This document shows, piece after piece, positions 35,341-47,338 of a DNA stretch of 64,000 nt (within the stretch, counting starts at the first letter, position 1; each line of letters opens with the position of its first letter). The translations under genes and the position numbers were made by a program. Source of the stretch: Schoenobius gigantellus (lineage: Eukaryota; Arthropoda; Insecta; Lepidoptera; Crambidae); contig OZ012545.1 of assembly GCA_963935595.1 (NCBI GenBank), positions 41,889,942 through 41,953,941 on the forward strand, written 5' to 3'. The notes beneath the pieces were generated by a model that had not been told where the DNA came from, made no database searches, and saw only the letters and a program-made list of their open reading frames with translations.

Positions 35341-35527
35341 TCTAAGAGGGCTGATAATGAATTCTTTTGAAAAAAACTTATAGGATCAGATTAAAAACTA
35401 TAGGTTAAGTTATATTAGATATTGTAACCACACAGAAAAGAAACACAGCATGAAACTAAAATAAAACTACATGTTTTTATGCTCCGGGTTCAAATAGCAA
35501 TCGACTTCTGTAAGAACTCGGTGGGTT

Positions 35528-35689
35528 ATTGGTGTCGATTCAGACACACAACTTAATTTAATTAAACTAATTTGACAGGATTAAAATTATCGCAATCTTT
35601 CTTTTTCTCTAAAGGATTAAAAGTGACGGCTATATTTTTAGACCTGTCAAATTAGTTTAATTAAGTTGTGTGTCTGAATCGACACCAAT
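35528..35689. mobile_element. Short MITE with about 45-bp TIRs
   Basis: ATTGGTGTCGATTCAGACAC and ACAACTTAATTTAATTAAAC on the left are matched by near-perfect complements on the right (one 5-base difference). The centre is about 65 bp. Internal and flanking sequence shows no frame. Confidence 0.85.
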
Positions 35690-35698
35690 GTCTATGAA

Positions 35699-36090
35699 AA
35701 AATCTATCACGATTGCTTATAATTTGACAGCCATTGCGCCGTGAACATAGGACTCTGTGCCGACTTCCTTTTACGACGAATAAGTATCTAATGGATGGAC
35801 TGCGACTGTCAAATTGTAAGCGATCGCGATTGATCCTTACATATTATAAAACAAAGTCCCCCGCCGCGTTTGTCTGTTTGCGATAAACTCAAAAACTACT
35901 GCACCGATTTTCAAGCGGTTTTCACCACTCGATAGCGTGATTCTCGAGGAAGATTTTAGTACACGTATATTATTTGTTAAGTTTTTGTATTTATTTCTGT
36001 GTACATTAACGATATTTGTTGAAGATGTCGGGAAAAAATAAATTAAGGCGAAACGTAGTTCGCGGGCACAGCTAGTTTTTTCTAAGACAA
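35699..36090. mobile_element. Palindromic MITE, family a, copy 2, split by a Helitron
   Basis: The left end AAAAAATCTATCACGATTGC pairs with the right end, which is divided by the Helitron at 35834-36075. Joining the flanks gives GCGATTGA then TTTTTTCTAAG, matching the intact end of copy 1. Confidence 0.75.
35834..36075 (+). mobile_element. Lep1-related non-autonomous Helitron, 242 bp
   Basis: Starts TCCTTACATATTATAAAACA and ends GCGGGCACAGCTAG, inserted between A (35833) and T (36076). It contains the AAAAACTACTGCACCGATTT block typical of moth Helitrons. Non-coding. Confidence 0.85.
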
Positions 36091-36637
36091 TAACCGAAAA
36101 GACAAAGTCTATATTTATATTATATACTAAACCTATTGGGGCTGGGACCGTTTTTTCATTTTATTATTTATTATTCTGGCATCTGGCATACACAACAGGT
36201 TACAATCATAACTTATACTAAATAGTAACAATTAAATATCATTTAAACCAGATATAAGCCCAAAAGCGTGCACAAATAGCATGATTAAAACGTTAGCACG
36301 TAAACAAAGTAGGTAGGTATATAACTTAATTTTATAAAACATAATAATTTAATTATTAATTTATATAACTCAGAAAATAAATTTACACGCATTATCTTCT
36401 ATCGTTTTTAATTATATAATATTAGAAGTTAAAGAATTAAATTTATTGCTTATTTATTTTTACAAATCAACCAACATTCATTTGACGATGTCGTTATTGA
36501 TGCGTTTGTAGTTGCTTTCAACAAACAGTGACCCCATTAATAGTGCTAACTTTACCTAGTTTTTAGTTATCCTATTAATTTGTTTTTTCGATTAAACTTC
36601 ACTATCGTTCTAAAGGACTCGGGGCCGAATAGCCACT

Positions 36638-37023
36638 CTATTTTCGAAATTATAGCAAGAAAAAACGAATAAATGCCACCATCAAGCGCAAAAGAAAAAG
36701 TGCACCTCACTCCACGTCCGTCAACTGTCTAAGTTCAGTCAGTGCAACCAACATCTTGTGGCGCGTGTCTTCTGTGTGTGAATCATTTTGTGTGAGGTTG
36801 ACAGTTTACTATGATGTTTATAATCTATATTAAAAACATTCTTAACGTGATACGTAGTAGTGCTCAGCTCATTGTTCTGAATGCCGGAGAGTCTGTGTCT
36901 AAATTATAGGTTACCTTAGGAGTTTTTTTAATGGAAAACATGCAGCATCCTCCTGTCAATGTCATCTAGATACTACAAGCACAGATAAATATAGTGTAGC
37001 AAGCTATAAGATCTTGGTCACGA
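36638..37023. other. Unassigned sequence
   Basis: No gene or repeat boundary identified. Confidence 0.45.
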
Positions 37024-37029
37024 TGTAAA

Positions 37030-37297
37030 GGTTCGCGCACACTGTGATGGGGCGCAACGGGTCGGGTCGCAGCGCAAAAATCAGTTCAAATCGTTCGTAT
37101 GTATTTTATAAACTAAACTCTTGTGTTGTTCACAAGAATGGATATAGTCTTTTGGTTTCAAACTTTGACCGACTATACTCAAAATCCGTCAATGCATTGC
37201 ACTCAAAATCCGTCAATGCGCTACACCCCGGCCCGTCACTAATGTGCTAAGTAAGAATTTTGCGCTGCGCTGCGGCCCGTCACAGTGTACGCGAACC
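37030..37297. mobile_element. MITE, 268 bp, with TGTAAA duplication
   Basis: GGTTCGCGCACACTGTGATG at the left is matched by the complement of GGTTCGCGTACACTGTGACG at the right; GCAGCGCAAAA also repeats inward in inverted orientation. TGTAAA flanks both sides (37024-37029, 37298-37303). The 68-codon frame across it (37044-37250) is incidental. Confidence 0.8.
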
Positions 37298-37303
37298 TGT
37301 AAA

Positions 37304-37749
37304 GAGCGTTCATAAACGATCAGAAACTAACCCGAGTGAAGTCGAGGATGACCGAATGATTCACCTAGCCCGTTCAGTACCAACCTCAGATTAACTAAAC
37401 CAATGAATTCGCAATGTTATTATATGTCTCAAATAAATTTGCGTCCAGTTCAGTCCGCCATTACAAAGTACCGTGTTTGTTGTTGTGCTAAAATATCAGT
37501 CGGTGAGCATTATTTGTGAGTGCATTTTACAGTACGTTACGTTTTTTATTGGTTTTTTTAATGAATTCTATAAAGAAAAACATAAAAAGTGTGGAATCTT
37601 GGATGCAGCGTCCCTAGTTTTTTTCCGCCATCTTAGAGCACCAACCCAAATGATGGCACGCTTTTTTCGTAGGTATTTCATATCTATTGGTATCTATAGT
37701 CTAAGGTACCAGCAATAGCGCACTGACAGGTGCGAATTTTAACCCCTGC
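37304..37749. other. Unassigned sequence
   Basis: An 81-codon frame (37473-37718) has no domain I recognise. CCGCCATCTTAGAGC and ATCTATTGGTATCTATAG near 37626 and 37683 look like repeat fragments. Confidence 0.35.
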
Positions 37750-38385
37750 CAGGGCTACGTTCCAAAACATCACCCGAGTGCACTCGGTCACCCGAAGTAT
37801 GTCCTAAAACATTTCGGGTGCACTCGAGAGTGTTGGAGTGGCGTGTCCTAAAACGCTACGGAGTGCACTCGATCGAGTAGAATCTCACCCGCATAATATA
37901 GCAAGGTGTAATTTCACTCGATTGGATTTGGCGGGAAATTGTGTGGATTTTAAAGTTGTGTGTGATTGTGATTACAAAGATTTCATATTCACACACAATT
38001 TGTGCATCTCGGAGAGCAAGGATGCGCTTCGTAACGTCGACAATAAGTTAATTTTAAATTCCAAAGACTAAAGGTATCGTAAGTGACACGATTGTAAAAT
38101 TGGCCTTCATTTCCGCTGAAGCTAGGTTAGGCCGCGATTTAACAGAATTCATATTCTGTTGGTTTTAGCATTTTCGTAGATGAAACAGAGGAATGTAATC
38201 CATGCATTAAAGCGAACGGACGCGCCGATGAATTATATATTTTCTTATTTTTGTATATTTGGTTATGTAAACAAAGCAGACAACACTCTTGCCGTTCTAA
38301 AACAACCAACACTCCGACCACCCTAACCGGCCACTCTCCCCCCACCACCTACTCACTCCGTGTGATGTTTTGGAACGTAGCCCTG
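37750..38385. mobile_element. TIR element, 636 bp, hAT-like ends
   Basis: CAGGGCTACGTTCCAAAACA and the following TCAC at the left end are matched exactly by the complement at the right end (24 bp). CAGGG ends are common in hAT elements, but no 8-bp duplication is evident. Interior motifs of the type GAGTGCACTCG recur at 37775, 37821 and 37862. The 77-codon frame 37838-38071 is unrecognised. Confidence 0.7.
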
Positions 38386-38530
38386 AAAGCCGATGTCGTT
38401 CAGAAACGTATTTTCTTTCTCTAGCGGGCAAATAATGATTAATATTTATTCTTTCTTTTTTCGAATGCGAATACAAAATGTTCCTGAATGTACCCAAACA
38501 TAATTGTAGGGATTTAATTATCTACACTGA

Positions 38531-39206
38531 TCTACAATAATATTATAAAGAGGAAAACATTGTTTGTTTGTTTGTAATGAATAGGCTCAAAAACTATTGG
38601 ACCATTTTTAAAAATTCTTTCACCATTCGAAAACTACATTATCCACGAGTAACATAGGCATAAATAGAGAAAAAAATATGGTTCCGTAAGATATTTGGGT
38701 TTTTCGGACACAAAGTGTAAAAAATCAACCAGAAAAGTAACCTATTTTGAGTACGCTGCCTAAACTATAAAAGATAGAACCATAAAATGTTCTAATTAAT
38801 TGTAGATCTTATAAATATCTACAAAAAAGTCCGCGACACACTATACCTATCTATGTCGAGTGAGGCACAACAACCATTTTTTATTTAAAAATCTTGAATT
38901 TTTTTGGACTACATTTAAACGCATTTATTTTTCTCATGCTATTAATTCTTATTAAAATAAATTATTTCATCACTAAGTACAGTTTATGTAGATAATATTT
39001 AGTCTGTGAATGATTAAAATTGGACGTTTGGTTTTGAAGTTATGGCGAAATTAAAATATTACGATTTCTGCTGCACGGCCCGTTGCGAAGAGAGCGTCCC
39101 CAAGGCGAGGGTGCGCGTGCGGGAGGTTATGGAATAAAATGGAGGAAAAAATTAAACACTGTGTTAAGCATTTCGATGGCGAAACGTAGTTCGCGGGCAC
39201 AGCTAG
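38531..39206 (+). mobile_element. Lep1-related Helitron, 676 bp
   Basis: Starts TCTACAATAATATTATAAAG after A and ends GCGGGCACAGCTAG before T. It contains GGCTCAAAAACTATTGGACC and the GGCGAAACGTAGTTCGCGGG end shared with the other copies. Longer than the other two, with an AT-rich middle. The 69-codon frame at its right end is not a gene. Confidence 0.85.
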
Positions 39207-39410
39207 TACTAATTAATAATAGATTAGTCGCTAAGGACTGTAAGGCATCAATTGCAGCCCGAGATAATTATATATTTCGAGGGTGCAATTAGTGCTTACA
39301 CCCGAGCTAACTACTCTGCTTTACATCTGGATTGTGAGGTAAGTAGGTCCTTATTACCCCCAAATGGGGCTTGTAGGTGATCAATTAGCGCTCTAGGGTA
39401 TCTATAGCTC

Positions 39411-39556
39411 TAGGGAATGTAGCTAGCAAAGCCCTAGGGCTGTAAGTAATTTATTGCTAGTATGATGGTTAGATATACGCGAACTTTTTGAAATAGTGAA
39501 GTGTTTTTTTTAATTACTTACCGCCCTAGGGCTTTCCAAGCTACATTAATACCCTA
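39411..39556. mobile_element. Fold-back element with 41-44-bp arms
   Basis: TAGGGAATGTAGCTAGCAAA and GCCCTAGGGCTGTAAGTAAT pair with AATTACTTACCGCCCTAGGG and CTTTCCAAGCTACATTAATA across a 60-bp centre. CCCTAGGG forms a small palindrome inside each arm. Confidence 0.75.
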
Positions 39557-39599
39557 TCTTCTTACCGAACATGAGAGATGTAAAATCAATAATATCATG

Positions 39600-40081
39600 G
39601 GTGCGGTCCATGATTAGATAACAGTGCAAGCGTTTGCATGCGTGCAAACAATCCGTGCAAATCGTTTGCAGTGCTCGCGAACGTAAGCGACGAACGAACG
39701 AACACGAACAATTTTGGACCGAACTTTCGTTCTGTGAGTGCCTTCAGTATCGTCACAGAGCACTTCTGAGGCGCGTTTAAAACCTTCGCGTGAAGTACAA
39801 CTTTTCGCTCTAGCCGGTCTCTAGCTAAATACGGAAATTAATTATATTAAAGAGGAAAATAAAGGATATTATTGCTACAACACACTCAACATCTCAGAGT
39901 GAGTTAAAAAAAACAAGCGAACAACTAAACACTCTAAAATACTGAACGCTCTTCTGTCAGCATCAATCTATAACGTTATTGATTACACAATAAATGAGCA
40001 CATTTATATGAGCAATTTTGGACAGATTGTTGCATGCAAATAGCGCACACGAGCGCTGATAGCAAATTTTGGACCACACCC
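39600..40081. mobile_element. Possible MITE, weak TIRs
   Basis: GGGTGCGGTCCATGATT at the left and AAATTTTGGACCACACCC at the right give inverted GGGTGYGGTCCA. Other support is weak. Confidence 0.35.
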
Positions 40082-41445
40082 TACAAAAAATAACAAAAAC
40101 TGTCAACATTAAATGTTTGCGTTTGATTATGATAATTTCATCAAGCAATTTCTGAAATTCTTATAGCATGTCTATTAATTTGAAAATATTACAAACTAAA
40201 CCAGTAAAACACCGATCAATAAATCTATCTATATAACGGCATTATAGGGTAAAGTAAAGCTGTAGTGAAAGTGTAAGCCAAATTTGAGTGTCGCGTGTTA
40301 TGTTATTTTTGTTTTAAAACTTAAATATTTTAATTCACGCTTTGTTAAACTTTTGGAAAATAGACGCAAGAGATATGACTTTTTGGCATAAAAGATTGTT
40401 CTAAATTACCATTCCGAAAAACAAAATATTAATCATGTACATATTTTATCTTAGAATATCAAGAACTTTGATTCAGCAAACATCATACTCACTATCCTAT
40501 AGAAGAGAGGAATAATATATTTATATATATCATTATTGTGGCAAAAATTAAACATGGACAAATGAACAAGAATTGATGTGAAAAAGTTTTTCCACTCAAC
40601 TTTATCTCCAGATAGCATCTATGCAGCTTAGCCTAAAATAGACTAATACAGTATCAAATTATTCATAGGTAATAGAAAAACATTAATTTGGTTAATTTCC
40701 AATTTTAATTTCAGTAAATATAATCTCCTTTTAACAAACTGTGTTTGACAATCTGACTAATGATGTAATTAAATTGTTTGAGTAATGAGAAATTTAAAAT
40801 AAAAAGATATTATTTTAATGTAGTTTTGTTTCCATTCTATTCTTTGATGAGATTTTATAAGTATAAAATATGATAATCCTATCAATATATCTAATTCTAA
40901 ATACCAAGAAAAAACTAATTGATTATATGAGTTAATCCACCAAGATCCCCTAGCCAGCCCGATCCCTTTAGCAAAAATGTTTGTTTTAATTCATAAAGTC
41001 TGTTATAGTAATATATTTATCATCATTAACCAACAAAAGTACATTCATTGCTGGTAACAAACATGCACAAAAATGATTTGGGCCATCGCCCACTTGTCCA
41101 TTGTTTGATAGAATGCACTTTGATGTTGGTCAACAGCAATATCATTTCTATCTTTAACATGCTCCACTTTTGAACACAGAAATCTACTTAACACAGGAGA
41201 TTCACCCAGGCCTTTTACATATATCAATCATTTGACCAGACGGTTTTCTTTCAAGTTTTTATCTCTTCGCTAGAAGTGTAATTGAGATAAACTCCTTTTG
41301 TTGGCAAATCCATGGAAAGAAAATAACAATGACAATCATGTATTCTAAAACACCTCATGAACTATTTCTCATTTTATTTGACTTGTTTGTTAAAGTATTA
41401 TTAAAAATCTCTTTATAATCAATCCAATTATATTTTCCTTGTATG
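40082..41445. other. AT-rich sequence, nothing recognised
   Basis: No supported gene. The 41045-41227 minus-strand frame (60 codons) lacks a domain. Confidence 0.4.
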
Positions 41446-41538
41446 AGTATAAAATATCAACTTGCAATGGTGATAAGTTATTCCAAGTAATTAATACTTG
41501 GAATAACTTATCACCATTGCATGTTGATATTTTATACT
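41446..41538. repeat. Near-perfect hairpin, 44-bp stem, 5-nt loop
   Basis: AGTATAAAATATCAACTTGC and the next 24 bases pair with 41495-41538 with a single mismatch around the loop ATTAA. Pairing may continue weakly outward. It could be a young palindromic MITE, a solitary inverted duplication, or a precursor of small RNAs; the sequence alone does not decide. Confidence 0.9.
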
Positions 41539-42555
41539 TATATAAAGGACCTGATTTTTTTCGTAGGCCCGTGACCTTATTTGAAATTATTTTGAATTTT
41601 GACACTTGTGACATTTAATAAGTCAGCATAGTTATTGTAGTCGTAGGTAGTGTGTGTGTAGTAGAATTTTGAAAGGAATACATAGTTATGGTAAACTTCA
41701 AGGGAGACACATGTCTGGATGTGAATTCTATCAATTTGCAAACAATTTATCCTTACTAATATTAGTAATATTGTGTGTCTCATGCAATATTAGTAACGCA
41801 GTAATGCCTAAACTACTGAATCGATTTAGATGAAATTTGGTAGACATAGTTTGAGTCCTAAGAAAGATAACAGTAGGTACCTACATAGATATTATTTTTT
41901 TTAGTTTAATAAATTATAATATCTATACTTTTATTAAATTTCAATGCTTTTTTTTAAATTTAATATTTTAGCAATTGTATTTGTATGTCTTTGTATTTAA
42001 GTACAGTAGATACCTACAATTTACATATTTTTTTGTTATTGATAGCAATAAGTTTCTCCAAAGAAGATAGGTATATAAAATAAATTTTAACTTTTTTAAA
42101 AATTTTAATGAAACTGAAGTCACATAGGATGAACATATACGTACTATACCTACTATACATTGTACAATTATTCGCATGAAGTGGATACATTGTATAAATA
42201 ACTGACAATTATTAGTACAGAAAAATCCTTGTGTGGCGATATTAATTGTTTTGGTAGGTCCCCCACAGCCTCAAGCTTAACCGTTGGATATGTCCAACAG
42301 TGGTATCTGTTAGCTGAAATGATAATGATGAAATAGGGTAAATGTAATGGCATTACTTATACCTATCTACCTACTGAATTGTTGAATGGTGATAAAAAAG
42401 ATTAAAATAATCTTTTTTATCTCGTATAAAAAGTATCAAATACTTACTTAAACACAAAGAAGTTTTAATAATAATAGCTGTAGTTATTCAAAAACAAATT
42501 TTAATTCACAAAAAAAAAAAACAATTTAAGCATTATTTCATTATCACAGCTTATA
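41539..42555. other. AT-rich sequence, nothing recognised
   Basis: Several overlapping minus-strand frames of 60-70 codons, none with a domain. Confidence 0.4.
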
Positions 42556-42776
42556 TACGTCCCCACCCAGAGCCTCGGGCCTACCCTAAGTTAGGCGGGT
42601 GTTTAGACCTTAATCGACCACACTGGTCCAATGCGAATTGGTCAACTTCACTCACATACACCTTTGAATTTTTACGCAGATGTAGCAGGTTGCCTAACGA
42701 TGTTTTCATTTGCCGTAGGAGCATTGGTTAAATGTATGTAGGTATATAAAATTCGAAAAACGAAAAACACATTCAA
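42556..42776 (+). repeat. RTE-type retroelement 3' fragment, second copy
   Basis: GCAGATGTAGCAGGTTGCCT followed by AACGATGTTTTC, the CGTAGGAGCATTGG block and AATTCGAAAAACGAAAAACACATT align with 15-425. Lacks the GC-rich block present in the first copy. Confidence 0.6.
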
Positions 42777-42787
42777 CAACCTCGTAT

Positions 42788-44166
42788 TGTAGGGACAGTT
42801 ACCTACAATGAAACGAAAAAACCTTTTAATTTTTAAAGAAAACTGAGTTTTATATTTTGATAATAATATTTGTTTAGAACGATTAACAACGGTTCACAAT
42901 CTACTTAATGAAAACAAAAAATATATATTATATATCATCCTATAAAAAAATGCGTTATTGCTCAACGCCTCCTCTGTTTCAATGAGTCTGAGGTACAATG
43001 AAACGATGTCTGGGGTATGTACATTGGAACAAGGCTAATAAAGAAAAAAAAAACCGGCCAAGTGCGATTCGGACTCATGCACCGAGGGTTCCGTACAAAT
43101 CTGTAGGTATATAAGTAAAAGTTCACCCATATATTTTTATATATTATTATATGATGTATCTGTGCTTTAAGACGTTACTTCGTACCAAATTTCAAGATTC
43201 TGAGTTCACGGGAAGTACGGGTTTTGATTCCCTTGCGAGTGTCGAAAATTTGCGGAAATTTGCGACATAAACGGCTGTATCTTTTGATTGCGTTGGCTTA
43301 GAAGTTTGATTTTGTCACAGCTCCAAGGGACAGTAGACCGAGTATTTGATATAAATTTGAGCTTGATACCTCCACGCGTTTCTGAGAAAAAGGGTTTTGA
43401 CAGACAAACAGACGGACAACAAAGTGATCATAAAAGGGCTCCGTTTTTTCCTTTCGAGGTACGGAACCCTAAAAATTGAAAATTATATACTTATTTACTC
43501 CTGCGTCTCTATCTCCTGCTGCTTTTATTTTTTTAACATATCGATGCAATTTTACTGGACTTGGCATTTTAGGTCAGCAGTAGTTCGCAAACTCATACCA
43601 CATACCTACTACAAGTTCAACAGCTGCTCGTACATCGTTTTACTATGCACTGTCTGTCTTTCTTTTACTTCTTACCATTATTACTCCAAAATCTGTAACA
43701 AAACCCAATACTTAATCTATCCCGGGCATATAATAACGGGGCACAATGAACACTGTCCCATCCCATAGTACCCCGTTTCATTGCGCCCCATTAAGTATCT
43801 GAATCTTTTAAAAACATCTTGAATATGTTGGGTAATGATTTCCACTCCACATGTAACTGCATTTAATGCGTAAATTGATTAAAATTCATGCAAGAAAATA
43901 TTACATACCTGTTATTGATACTTTTCTTGTGAAATCGAAAATTCTTCGTAACGATATTTCAACTTTGGAGCCCTCAAAACAATTTACATTGAAACTTTGT
44001 TGTCAAAGACTGGTCATATTGCACTGCGCTATCATACCTATGCCGCATGAGACGCTTTTATTGATCGAAGCAAAAGTACGTGAATTTGTTTTAAATTAAT
44101 ACAATAATTATCGTCTTTGTTTTATTGCAGGTACCCCATGTTCTAATGCGCCCCACTTGTCCCTAA
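42788..44166. mobile_element. Possible TIR element with TA ends, containing a nested repeat
   Basis: TAGGGACAGTTACC at the left and the complement of TAGGGACAAGTGG at the right give inverted GGGACA ends next to TA. Words such as CAATGAAACG and GGGGCACAATGAAC recur inside. It encloses the AACCGGCC-type element. The frame at 43866-44099 (77 codons) is unrecognised. Confidence 0.4.
43051..43475 (+). mobile_element. AACCGGCC-type non-autonomous lepidopteran repeat, copy 2
   Basis: AAACCGGCCAAGTGCGATTC at the start and GGTACGGAACCCTAAAAA at the end, with a shortened GACAGAC tract. Colinear with 3024-3521 apart from indels. Confidence 0.75.
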
Positions 44167-44690
44167 ATTGACGGAAAGTTTTCGTATTTTTGTTTGCAAT
44201 ATAAAAACTCGATAACTACTGGCCCGATTTTAAAAATTCTTTTTATAATAGAATAATAGGTAGGACACAATTAATCAATAAAAATAATATAGGTTACTTT
44301 TAAATTTAATTTAATTAATTAAAAGTACTTACCTATAGGTTACATTCTACTCTCAAACTGTTCTAAATAATTAGAATAGAATAAAGAGCTAAGTGTGTAT
44401 TCGAGTTTGTCTTTTGTCAAGTACAAGAATAAGTAAATATCACAATTAAAATTTTGGATTAACCACATAAGTTTATAAGTTGACACTAATATAACATACA
44501 AATAGGTTACTTAGCAGCCATAATTCATCTAAAATGTATAAATAAAAATATAAGTAAAACAGGTAAGCCACATAAAAACAAAATAAATAAATAGTAAAAA
44601 TCCGGACTATTATATAAAAAGCTCACATAAAAAATCCATCTTATTACCACATTTATTATGTGCTATTCCATCGAGAGGCTTTGCGTATCA
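44167..44690. other. Left flank of the Helitron/satellite complex
   Basis: AT-rich. I looked here for a CTAG plus hairpin (the 3' end of a minus-strand Helitron) and did not find one, so the leftmost unit seems truncated. AACTCGATAACTACTGGCCC at about 44206 may be an old Helitron remnant. Confidence 0.4.
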
Positions 44691-47338
44691 TTATAACTCG
44701 TCAAGCCCTTTCATTTGATACCCATATTACATAGGTGAAAAAAGAAAAGCAATGCGAAATTTTGAAGCGGCGGCCATATTGAATTTGAAGCAACGTTACT
44801 AACTGTATCGTGTTTCGCATACAAAGCCTATCCATTTGATACCCATCTTACATAGGTGTCAAAAAGACAGCAATACGACATCTTGAAGCGGCAGCCATTT
44901 TGAATATGAAGCAATATCACTTACTGTATCGTGTATAACTCGTCAAGCCCTTTCATTTGATATCCATATTATATAGGTGGTAAAAAGAAAGCGATCAGCT
45001 ATTTTTGATAATCGGCTATATTGAATTTAAAGCAATGTCACTCTCTGTATCATGTTGGACTATCAAAGCCCTTTCATTTGATACCCATATAGCATAGGTG
45101 GCAAAAGGAAAGCGATTCGCCATTGACGATCGGTGGCCATAGGTATTGAATTTGGAGCAATGACACTAACTGTATCGTGTTTCGCTTACAAAGCCCTTAC
45201 ATTTGATACCCATATTGCATAGGTGGCAAAAGAAAAGCGATCCGCAATTTCGGAGCGGCGGCCATTTTAATTTTGGAGCAATGTCACTCACTTTATCATA
45301 TTCTACTCCAAAATCCCTTTCATTTTATACCTATATTGCCTGGGTGGCAAAAGAAACGCAATCCGCCATTTTAGAAGTGGCAGCTATATTGAATTTGGAA
45401 CAATGTCACTTACTTGGTCGTGTTTCACTCTTAAAACCCTTTCATTGATACCCATATTACATAGGTGGAGAAGGAATAGTGATTTGACACTTCGAAGCGG
45501 TGGCCATATTGAGTTTGAAGCAATGTCACTCACTGTATCATGTTCTACTGTAAAGCCCTTTCATTTGATACCCATATTGCATAGGTGGCAAAAGAAAATT
45601 AATTCGTCAATTTGGAGCGGCGGCCATATTCAATTTGGAGCAACGTCACTTACTGTGTCGTATTCTACACATAAAATCCTTTCATTGATATCCATATTAC
45701 ATAAGTGGAGAAGGAAAAGCGATTTGACATTTCGAAGCGGCGGCCATATTGAGTTTGAAGCAATCTCACTCACTGTATCGTGTTCTACTAATAAAATCCT
45801 TTCATTTGATACCCATATTACATAGGTGGCCAAAGAAAAGCGATCCACCATTTTGGAGCGGCGGCCATAATGAATTTGGAGCAACGTCACTTACTGAATC
45901 GTATTCTACACTTAAAATCCTTACATTTGATATCCATATTACATAGGTGGAGAAGGAAAAGCGATTTGACATTTCGGAGCGGCGGCCATATTGAGTTTGA
46001 AGCAATGTCACTCACTGTATCGTGTTCTACTAATAAAACCCTTTCATTTGATACCCATATTACATAGGTGGCAAAAGAAAAGCGATCCGCCATTTTGGAG
46101 CGGCGGCCATATTCAATTTGGAGTAACGTCACTTACTGTATCGTATTCTACACTTAAAATCCTTACATTTGATACCCATATTACATAGGTGGAGAAAGAA
46201 AAGCGATTTGACAATTCGGAGCGGCGGCCATATTGAGTTTGAAGAAATGTCACACACTGTAACGTGTTCTACTAATAAAACCCTTACATTTGATACCCAT
46301 ATTACATAGGTGGAGAAGGAAAAGCGATTTGACATTTCGGAGCGGCGGCCATATTGAGTTTGAAGCAATGTCACTCACTGTATCGTGTTCTACTATTAAA
46401 GCCGTTTTATTTGATACCCATATTGCATAGGTGGCAAAAGAAAATCGATTTGACATTTTGGACCGGCGGCCATATTCAATTTGGTGTAACGTCACTTACT
46501 GTATCGTACTCTACACTTAAAATTCTTACATTTGATACCCATATTACATAGGTGGAGAAAGAAAAGCGATTTGACAATTCGGAGCGGCGGCCATATTGAG
46601 TTTGAAGCAATGTCACTCACTAAATCGTGTTCTACTATTAAAGCCGTTTTATTTGATACCCATATTGCATAGGTGGCAAAAGAAAATCGATTTGACATTT
46701 TGGACCGGCGGCCATATTCAATTTGGTGTAACGTCACTTACTGTATCGTATTCTACACTTAAAATCCTTACATTTGATACCCATATTACATAGGTGGAGA
46801 AAGAAAAGCAATTTGACAATTCGGAGCGGCGGCCATATTGAGTTTGAAGAAATGTCACACACTGTAACGTGTTCTACTAATAAAACCCTTACATTTGATA
46901 CCCATATTACATAGGTGGAGAAGGAAAAGCGATTCGACATTTTGGAGCGGCGGCCGTATTGAGTTTGAAGCAATGTCACTCACTGTATCGTGTTCTATTA
47001 ATAAAACCCTTACATTTGATACCCATATTGCATAGGCGGTAAAAGGAAAGCGGTCGGCCATTTTGGAGCGACGGCCATATTGAGTTTGAAACAATGTCAC
47101 TCATTTTATCGTGTTCTACTATTAAAGGCCTTTCATTTGATACCCATATTGCATAGGTGGCAAAAGAAAAGCGAACCGCCATTTTGGAGCGGCGGCCATA
47201 TTGAATTTGGAGAAACGTCACTCACCTTATCGTGTTCTACTCCCAAATCCCATTCATTTGATACCCATATTGCATGGGTGGCAAAAGAAATGCAATCCGC
47301 TATTTTGGAAGCGGCGGCCATATTGGATTTAGACAAAA
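44691..47338 (-). mobile_element. Satellite-bearing Helitron unit 0 (truncated at both ends)
   Basis: Made only of 121-bp repeats (about 22). The last one ends GGATTTAGACAAAAA, a variant otherwise seen only in the units just before a spacer (48540, 53810, 56870). Here it is joined directly to AAACTGGAAAGGATACGATC, which in units 2 and 3 lies about 170 bp from the CTAG end. I infer a deletion that removed this unit's spacer and 5' end plus the 3' tip of unit 1. Confidence 0.6.

Larger units (their letters stand above)
34847..36637. mobile_element. Possible composite TIR element hosting nested MITEs
   Basis: GTGGCTATTCGG at 34847 is matched by its complement CCGAATAGCCAC at 36625-36636. A related GTGGCTATTCCGACCCGGGTCC lies alone at 30978. 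If these are the termini of one element, it is packed with at least four other insertions. Duplications at the outer ends were not found. Confidence 0.35.

Noticed and set aside
44167..44691. Search for the CTAG 3' end of the leftmost Helitron unit
   Set aside because: No CTAG with an adjacent GC hairpin is present, so I treat the left boundary as truncated rather than assign one.
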